From assembly GCA_023145275.1 (NCBI GenBank), contig JAGLEB010000087.1:1-21574 (forward strand): DNA of 21,574 bases, given 5' to 3'. The notes under the pieces were generated by a model. It saw only the letters and a list, made by a program, of their open reading frames with translations, was not told the DNA's origin and did not search any database. Shown one piece after another: positions 17,370 to 21,574 of the stretch. Numbering within the stretch: the first letter of the stretch is position 1; every line of letters starts with the position of its first letter. The position numbers and the translations under genes were made by a program. Source of the stretch: Flavobacteriales bacterium. GTDB taxonomy: Bacteria; Bacteroidota; Bacteroidia; Flavobacteriales; JADGDT01.

Positions 17370-18188
17370 ATGACAGAATTACGCAGTATAATTGAGAAAG
17401 CTTGGGAAGACAAGTTTCTATTAGAAAACAAAGATACTCAAGACGCAATAAGAACCTTGATAGCAAAATTAGACAATGGAGAAATTAGAGTTGCTGAACC
17501 TACGAAAGATGGAGGCTGGAAGGTAAACGAATGGGTAAAAAAGGGAGTAGTTTTATATTTCCCTATTCAAAAAATGGAAACAATTGAAGTTGGACCGCTT
17601 GAATTTCACGATAAAATACCTTTGAAAAAAAATTATAAAGAAAAAGGTGTGAGAGTTGTTCCTCATGCTGTTGCGAGACATGGAGCATACTTATCGCCAG
17701 GAGTAATACTAATGCCCTCTTATGTAAATATTGGCGCTTACGTTGACGAGGGTACAATGGTTGACACATGGGCTACTGTTGGATCTTGTGCTCAAATTGG
17801 CAAGAATGTACATCTAAGTGGTGGAGTTGGTATTGGAGGTGTTTTAGAACCCCTACAAGCAGCACCAGTAATTATTGAAGATAATGCCTTTATAGGGTCA
17901 AGATGCATTGTTGTTGAAGGAGTAAAAGTTGGAAAAGAGGCTGTTTTAGGTGCGAATGTAGTACTAACAGCGTCTACAAAAATAATTGATGTTACAGGTG
18001 ACACACCTATTGAAACAAAAGGAGAAGTTCCTCCACGATCAGTTGTTATACCAGGATCATACACGAAAAAGTTCAAAGCTGGAGACTTCCAGGTTCCTTG
18101 TGCCTTGATTATTGGAACAAGAAAAGAAAGTACAAATAAGAAAACTTCGCTAAATGATGCTTTAAGAGACTATGGAGTTTCTGTTTAG
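17370..18188 (+). CDS. dapD: 2,3,4,5-tetrahydropyridine-2,6-dicarboxylate N-succinyltransferase
   Basis: This 272-residue cytoplasmic enzyme transfers succinate from succinyl-CoA to tetrahydrodipicolinate in the succinylase branch of lysine and diaminopimelate synthesis. The N-terminal helical part (1-95) is followed by left-handed beta-helix hexapeptide repeats (about 97-215), with the family-typical MVDTWATVGSCAQIG (130-144) and GGVGIGGVLEP (151-161). Asp132 and Glu183 (VVEGVKV) are positioned as the catalytic Asp/Glu pair of E. coli DapD. Length matches the family (274 in E. coli). It stands alone on the plus strand with its own terminator 35 bases past the stop. Its stop codon lies inside a TTAGTGA tandem repeat. 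Confidence 0.96.
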   Translation: MTELRSIIEKAWEDKFLLENKDTQDAIRTLIAKLDNGEIRVAEPTKDGGWKVNEWVKKGVVLYFPIQKMETIEVGPLEFHDKIPLKKNYKEKGVRVVPHAVARHGAYLSPGVILMPSYVNIGAYVDEGTMVDTWATVGSCAQIGKNVHLSGGVGIGGVLEPLQAAPVIIEDNAFIGSRCIVVEGVKVGKEAVLGANVVLTASTKIIDVTGDTPIETKGEVPPRSVVIPGSYTKKFKAGDFQVPCALIIGTRKESTNKKTSLNDALRDYGVSV

Positions 18189-18212
18189 TGATTAGTGATT
18201 AGTGATTAGTGA
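18185..18212 (+). repeat. Heptanucleotide tandem repeat at the dapD stop codon
   Basis: Four perfect head-to-tail copies of TTAGTGA start within the last dapD codon and stop codon. Because each unit contains TAG and TGA, the array supplies stop codons in more than one frame downstream of dapD. It is followed by A-rich sequence and the dapD terminator. Confidence 0.9.
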
Positions 18213-18222
18213 AAAAGTAAAT

Positions 18223-18260
18223 ATGGCTTAGCTCTTACGAGTTAAGTCATTCTTTTTTTT
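18223..18260 (+). terminator. Rho-independent terminator of dapD
   Basis: A 12-bp stem forms between 18223-18234 and 18239-18250 with two G-T pairs and the 4-nt loop TTAC. A run of eight T residues follows at 18253-18260. It lies 35 bases after the dapD stop codon. Confidence 0.85.
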
Positions 18261-18578
18261 TAAAATTAATTGATTTAATACTAAATACACACTGAAATGA
18301 TCATTAATATTTTTGTCTTTATTGATTATACTTCTTTAGAAAAATACGTGTAAAGCTACGGTTATACACAATTTTCATAAATTATTCGCATTTTTTTTTA
18401 TAGGAACTCACGAATCGCTTCGCTTATTTGTATAATCAAAAAATACTTCAATCTCATCATTATTAAGCACCTAAGCAGTATCAGCAAAAGCTTATTCTAA
18501 AAATACAAAATATAACTATTTACATCTGAGCATAGGAGCATATTTTTGTATATTGCACAGCTTAAAAAAATATAATTC
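18261..18578. other. Gene-free spacer upstream of accA
   Basis: I see no reading frame with coding character here. It holds a TAnnTTTG match near 18308 without a partner, a nested inverted repeat (TTATACA 18362-18368 with TGTATAA 18430-18436, and ATTCG 18384-18388 with CGAAT 18411-18415), and the accA promoter element at its end. Confidence 0.4.
18541..18548 (+). promoter_or_regulatory. Candidate accA promoter -7 element
   Basis: TATTTTTG is an exact TAnnTTTG match 30 bases before the accA ATG. The best upstream partner is TTTA at 18519-18522, which lacks the G of the -33 consensus. Confidence 0.5.
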
Positions 18579-19532
18579 ATGGAATACTTAGATTTTGAAC
18601 AACCTATCAGTGATTTAAAAGATCAACTTGAAAAGTGCATCGAGTTAGGAAAACAGAGTGAGATAGATGTTTCTGAAACTTGCAATAAAATCAAGGAAAA
18701 ACTTGAGAACACACAACACGAAATATATAATAATTTATCTGCATGGCAGAGAGTTCAAGTTTCGCGACACCCATCTAGACCATACACGCTTGACTATATA
18801 ACAGCACTAGCAGGAGATACTTTTATTGAACTTCATGGTGATAGAACTGTAAAAGACGACAAGGCTATGATTGGAGGTCTAGGAAAGATAGACGGCCAAT
18901 CAGTAATGTTTATTGGACAACAAAAGGGCATCAACACTAAGATGCGTCAGTATCGCAATTTTGGTATGGCAAACCCTGAAGGCTACAGAAAGGCCTTGCG
19001 TCTAATGAGAATGGCTGAGAAATTTAACATCCCAGTACTTACTCTAATAGATACTCCGGGAGCATTTCCAGGTTTAGAGGCTGAAGAAAGAGGACAAGGA
19101 GAGGCTATTGCACGTAACATATACGAAATGACAATTCTAAAGGTGCCAATTATTAGTATAGTAATAGGTGAGGGTGCTTCAGGTGGAGCACTTGGAATTG
19201 CAGTTGCAGACAAAGTAATGATGCTTCAAAACTCATGGTATTCTGTGATTTCTCCGGAAAACTGCTCTACAATTTTATGGAGAAGTTGGGATTATAAAGA
19301 AAGAGCTGCTGAAGCTTTAAAGCTAACGGCGGAAGATATGCTAAAACATCATCTAGTAGATGGTATTATTAAAGAACCTTTAGGAGGAGCTCACCAGAAC
19401 AGAGAAGAAGTATATGCTACTGTAAAAGATGAAATACTAAGTGCTCTCAAAGAATTAAAAGAGATGGACACCGAAGAGATGGTAAATAAACGAATTGAGA
19501 AATTCTCGAATATGGGAGTTTATTCTGAGTAA
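18579..19532 (+). CDS. accA: Acetyl-CoA carboxylase carboxyltransferase subunit alpha
   Basis: This 317-residue cytoplasmic subunit forms, with AccD, the carboxyltransferase that moves CO2 from carboxybiotin to acetyl-CoA, making malonyl-CoA for fatty acid synthesis. The N-terminal helical part (1-60) is followed by the SRHPSRPYTLDYI signature (62-74) and the crotonase-like core. Core motifs include LIDTPGAFPG (156-165), EERGQGEAIA (169-178) and GEGASGGALGIAVAD (197-211), the glycine pair of which forms the oxyanion hole. Length is normal (E. coli 319). It is transcribed alone and ends toward ffh at a shared terminator. Confidence 0.96.
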   Translation: MEYLDFEQPISDLKDQLEKCIELGKQSEIDVSETCNKIKEKLENTQHEIYNNLSAWQRVQVSRHPSRPYTLDYITALAGDTFIELHGDRTVKDDKAMIGGLGKIDGQSVMFIGQQKGINTKMRQYRNFGMANPEGYRKALRLMRMAEKFNIPVLTLIDTPGAFPGLEAEERGQGEAIARNIYEMTILKVPIISIVIGEGASGGALGIAVADKVMMLQNSWYSVISPENCSTILWRSWDYKERAAEALKLTAEDMLKHHLVDGIIKEPLGGAHQNREEVYATVKDEILSALKELKEMDTEEMVNKRIEKFSNMGVYSE

Positions 19533-19561
19533 TAGGATATTACAATATAAAACTTACTAAT

Positions 19562-19596
19562 AAAAAAGCCGAAACTATATAAGTTTCGGCTTTTTT
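19562..19596. terminator. Bidirectional terminator between accA and ffh
   Basis: A perfect 15-bp stem (19562-19576 with 19582-19596) with a 5-nt loop contains the core AGCCGAAACT/AGTTTCGGCT. It has an A-run on one side and a T-run on the other. It lies 29 bases after accA and 21 bases after the converging ffh gene, so it serves both. Confidence 0.92.
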
Positions 19597-19617
19597 TATA
19601 TAAATAAAGATTTTTTA

Positions 19618-20955
19618 TTATCTCATTCCTTTAGCTCCACCCATCATTTTTGATAGTTTTGCCATTCCACCACCTTGCATCATTTTCATCATCTTACTCA
19701 TGTCTCCAAATTGTTTTAGCAATCTATTAACATCTTGAATTGACGATCCAGAACCTTTCGCAATACGTTTCTTACGAGATCCATTTATCAATTTAGGTGA
19801 ATTACGCTCATCAGGTGTCATCGACTGAATTATAGCCTCAATACCCCTGAATGCATCATCATCAATATCTACATCTTTAAGAGCCTTACCAGCACCAGGA
19901 ATCATACCTAATAGATCCTTCATGTTACCCATTTTCTTGATTTGCTGAATCTGCTTCATAAAATCATCAAAATCGAATTGATCTTTAGCAATCTTCTTTT
20001 GGATTCTTCTTGCTTCTTCCTCGTCATATTGCTCTTGAGCTCTCTCGACTAAAGATACAACATCACCCATACCAAGAATACGCTCAGCCATACGCTCAGG
20101 ATAGAAAATATCAAGAGCATCCATTTTCTCACCAGTAGAAATAAACTTAATAGGCTTATTTACAATTGACTTAATAGATAATGCAGCCCCACCACGAGTA
20201 TCTCCATCTAATTTTGTAAGAACAACACCATCAAAATCAAGAACATCATTAAATGCCTTTGCAGTATTCACGGCATCCTGACCAGTCATTGAATCTACTA
20301 CAAAAAGAGTTTCTTGAGGATTAACAACAGAATGAACATTCTTTATTTCATTCATCATATCCTCATCTATTGCAAGACGACCTGCTGTATCAATAATAAC
20401 AAGATTATTTCCATTTTCCTTAGCAAACTTAACTGCATTCTTTGCTATAGTTACAGGGTCTTTACTTCCCTCCTCAGTATATACAGGAACGCCAACTTGT
20501 TCTCCAAGCACCTTTAACTGCTCAATCGCAGCAGGACGATATACATCACCCGCAACTAAAAGAGGCGTTTTACTTTTTTTAGTTTTTAAATACTTGGCTA
20601 GTTTTCCAGAAAATGTAGTCTTACCAGAACCCTGAAGTCCAGCAATAAGAATAACAGAAGGTGATTCGCTAAGGTTAATCCCTACACTATCACCACCCAT
20701 TAAAAGGGTCAACTCATCTTTAACAATCTTCACCATCAATTGGCTTGGTTGCAAAGAAGTCAACACATTGGCTCCCATGGCCTTTTCTTTCACTCTTTTG
20801 GTGAAATCCTTAGATATTTTAAAGTTAACATCGGCATCTAACAAAGCTCTTCTAACTTCTTTTAATGTTTCTGCAACATTTACCTCTGTAATCTTTCCAT
20901 GACCTTTAAGAACATGTAAAGCTTTATCTAACTTATCACTAAAATTATCGAACAT
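19618..20955 (-). CDS. ffh: Signal recognition particle protein Ffh (SRP54)
   Basis: This 445-residue GTPase binds signal sequences and SRP RNA and targets inner-membrane proteins to FtsY and SecYEG. I chose the ATG at 20955 (MFDNFSDKLDKAL), which matches the usual SRP54 N-terminus; the longer frame would need a TTG start at 20967. The N domain is 1-85. The G domain has the P-loop GLQGSGKTT (106-114), DVYRPAAIEQL (137-147), DTAGR (189-193) and TKLDGD (247-252). The methionine-rich M domain is about 290-445 and ends MKMMQGGGMAKLSKMMGG, the signal-sequence and RNA-binding part. Length is normal. Regulation appears to be from the promoter at 20980-21013. Confidence 0.97.
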   Translation of the reverse strand: MFDNFSDKLDKALHVLKGHGKITEVNVAETLKEVRRALLDADVNFKISKDFTKRVKEKAMGANVLTSLQPSQLMVKIVKDELTLLMGGDSVGINLSESPSVILIAGLQGSGKTTFSGKLAKYLKTKKSKTPLLVAGDVYRPAAIEQLKVLGEQVGVPVYTEEGSKDPVTIAKNAVKFAKENGNNLVIIDTAGRLAIDEDMMNEIKNVHSVVNPQETLFVVDSMTGQDAVNTAKAFNDVLDFDGVVLTKLDGDTRGGAALSIKSIVNKPIKFISTGEKMDALDIFYPERMAERILGMGDVVSLVERAQEQYDEEEARRIQKKIAKDQFDFDDFMKQIQQIKKMGNMKDLLGMIPGAGKALKDVDIDDDAFRGIEAIIQSMTPDERNSPKLINGSRKKRIAKGSGSSIQDVNRLLKQFGDMSKMMKMMQGGGMAKLSKMMGGAKGMR

Positions 20956-20979
20956 ACCTTTTAACAAATTTTATGGCTG

Positions 20980-21013
20980 CAAAAGTAACAATATCTATGG
21001 GCTTTTAAAACAA
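20980..21013 (-). promoter_or_regulatory. Candidate ffh promoter
   Basis: On the minus strand TTG (21011-21013) precedes TACTTTTG (20980-20987) by 23 bases; the -7 element is an exact TAnnTTTG match and lies 24 bases before the chosen ffh ATG. This position supports the ATG at 20955 over the upstream TTG. Confidence 0.6.
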
Positions 21014-21117
21014 CTTAAGATAAAAAGTATGTATTATTTTATAAAAATCACCTTTTGTATATTTATCTAATCCTCAGAATGTATTCTTCCTGTTCAGATT
21101 AACTAAAATTAATACTT

Positions 21118-21131
21118 AATCAACGTTGATT
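21118..21131. repeat. 14-bp perfect palindrome
   Basis: AATCAACGTTGATT is fully self-complementary. It lies just before the degenerate left edge of the 201-bp repeat array. It could be a binding site for a dimeric protein, but nothing in the window identifies a partner. Confidence 0.5.
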
Positions 21132-21170
21132 CGTCTTTAGTTTATAGCGCTTCCTAGGGGTTGATGCTTT

Positions 21171-21574
21171 GGTTATTGTACCTATGGCACTTGTTTGTCG
21201 TGCTACCGCACTTCTTGTTTAAACGTGGTGTATTGTATTGTGAAGATAGTCACGGTGTCACTCTAAGTGACGCTGTGTGTTTAGAAACAATGACAATCAT
21301 CTAATTTTTCTTGTGAAATCTGGCTAAAAGCGAACGTGTTTAGTGCAATACCTGCGAAAAGCAGGATTGCGGGTTATTGTGCCTGTGGAACTTGTTTGTC
21401 GTGCTTGCGCACTTCTTGTTTAAACGTGGTGTATTGTATTGTGAAGATTGTTACGGTGTCACTCTAAGTGATGCTGTGTCTTTACAAACAATGACAATCA
21501 TCTAATTTTTATTGTGAAATTTGGCTAAAGCTGAATGTGTTTAGTGCAATACCTGCGAAAAGCAGGATTGCGGG
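21171..21574 (+). repeat. Tandem array of 201-bp repeats with conserved hairpins
   Basis: Two complete units lie head to tail (21171-21371 and 21372-21572), differing at about 16 of 201 positions. The last two bases of the window match the start of another unit, so the array may continue. The left flank (about 21132-21170) resembles a degenerate unit end (CGTNTTTAGT and GGTTATTG shared). Each unit holds three hairpins: GTGC/GCAC with a 4-nt loop (21200-21211), a 12-bp stem with loop CTA (21251-21277), and a bulged 10-bp stem with loop GAAAA (21345-21370). No gene-length frame runs through it. Function is unknown; a structured RNA or a dispersed repeat family are the main options. Confidence 0.9.

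Noticed and set aside
17563..18076. Minus-strand frames inside dapD
   Set aside because: They overlap a fully conserved dapD gene and have no recognisable domain or promoter; they are shadows of its codon pattern.
20956..20967. Upstream TTG start adding four residues to Ffh
   Set aside because: The ATG at 20955 matches the normal SRP54 N-terminus and is better placed relative to the -7 element.
21171..21574. 201-bp array as a CRISPR or an integron attC array
   Set aside because: Units are too long and continuous with no spacers, no cas or integrase gene is present, and I could not find attC core sites in the proper arrangement.

Overview
The window is AT-rich bacterial DNA from a member of the Bacteroidota, plausibly a marine Bacteroidales or Flavobacteriia-like organism. 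The evidence is a complete SusCD-type outer-membrane glycan import locus, many lipoproteins with the acidic/lysine residues after the lipid cysteine that mark surface export, exact matches to the Bacteroidota promoter -7 element TAnnTTTG upstream of several genes, and the Bacteroidota gene order ruvX-def-DUF5606. The taxon is inferred from gene content only.

Layout. Positions 1-330 hold a REP-like pair of hairpins and a terminator-like hairpin. Positions 329-1617 hold two tandem paralogous lipoproteins of unknown function, both on the minus strand. Positions 1618-2360 are gene-free and end in a strong terminator. Positions 2361-13460 are a minus-strand starch (alpha-glucan) utilization locus in the order susR-like regulator, GH97 glucosidase (SusB-like), SusC, SusD, SusE-like, SusF-like. 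This is the order of the Bacteroides thetaiotaomicron sus locus without susA and susG. Positions 13656-13945 look like a small plus-strand transcription unit with promoter, a 40-codon reading frame and a terminator.

Positions 14129-17163 are housekeeping genes on the minus strand: ruvX, def and a DUF5606 gene in one tight operon with its own terminator, then mazG and a YfcE/MJ0936-type phosphoesterase. Divergent from ruvX is dapD (lysine/peptidoglycan precursor synthesis), followed by accA (fatty acid synthesis). accA converges on ffh (signal recognition particle) across a shared bidirectional terminator. After the ffh promoter the window ends inside a tandem array of 201-bp repeats.

How it works together. 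The sus genes describe one pathway: SusD/E/F lipoproteins bind alpha-glucan at the cell surface, SusC imports oligosaccharides with TonB energy, the SusB-type enzyme releases glucose in the periplasm, and the membrane-spanning SusR-like protein probably senses the sugar and activates the operon. No endo-acting surface amylase is encoded in the window.

The least explained parts are the 201-bp repeat array with conserved hairpins at the right edge, the lipoprotein pair whose leader and signal peptide are far more conserved than the mature protein, the direct repeats upstream of the susB-like gene, and the small transcription unit at 13.7 kb. I did not find a convincing defence system, mobile element gene, CRISPR array, rRNA or tRNA.
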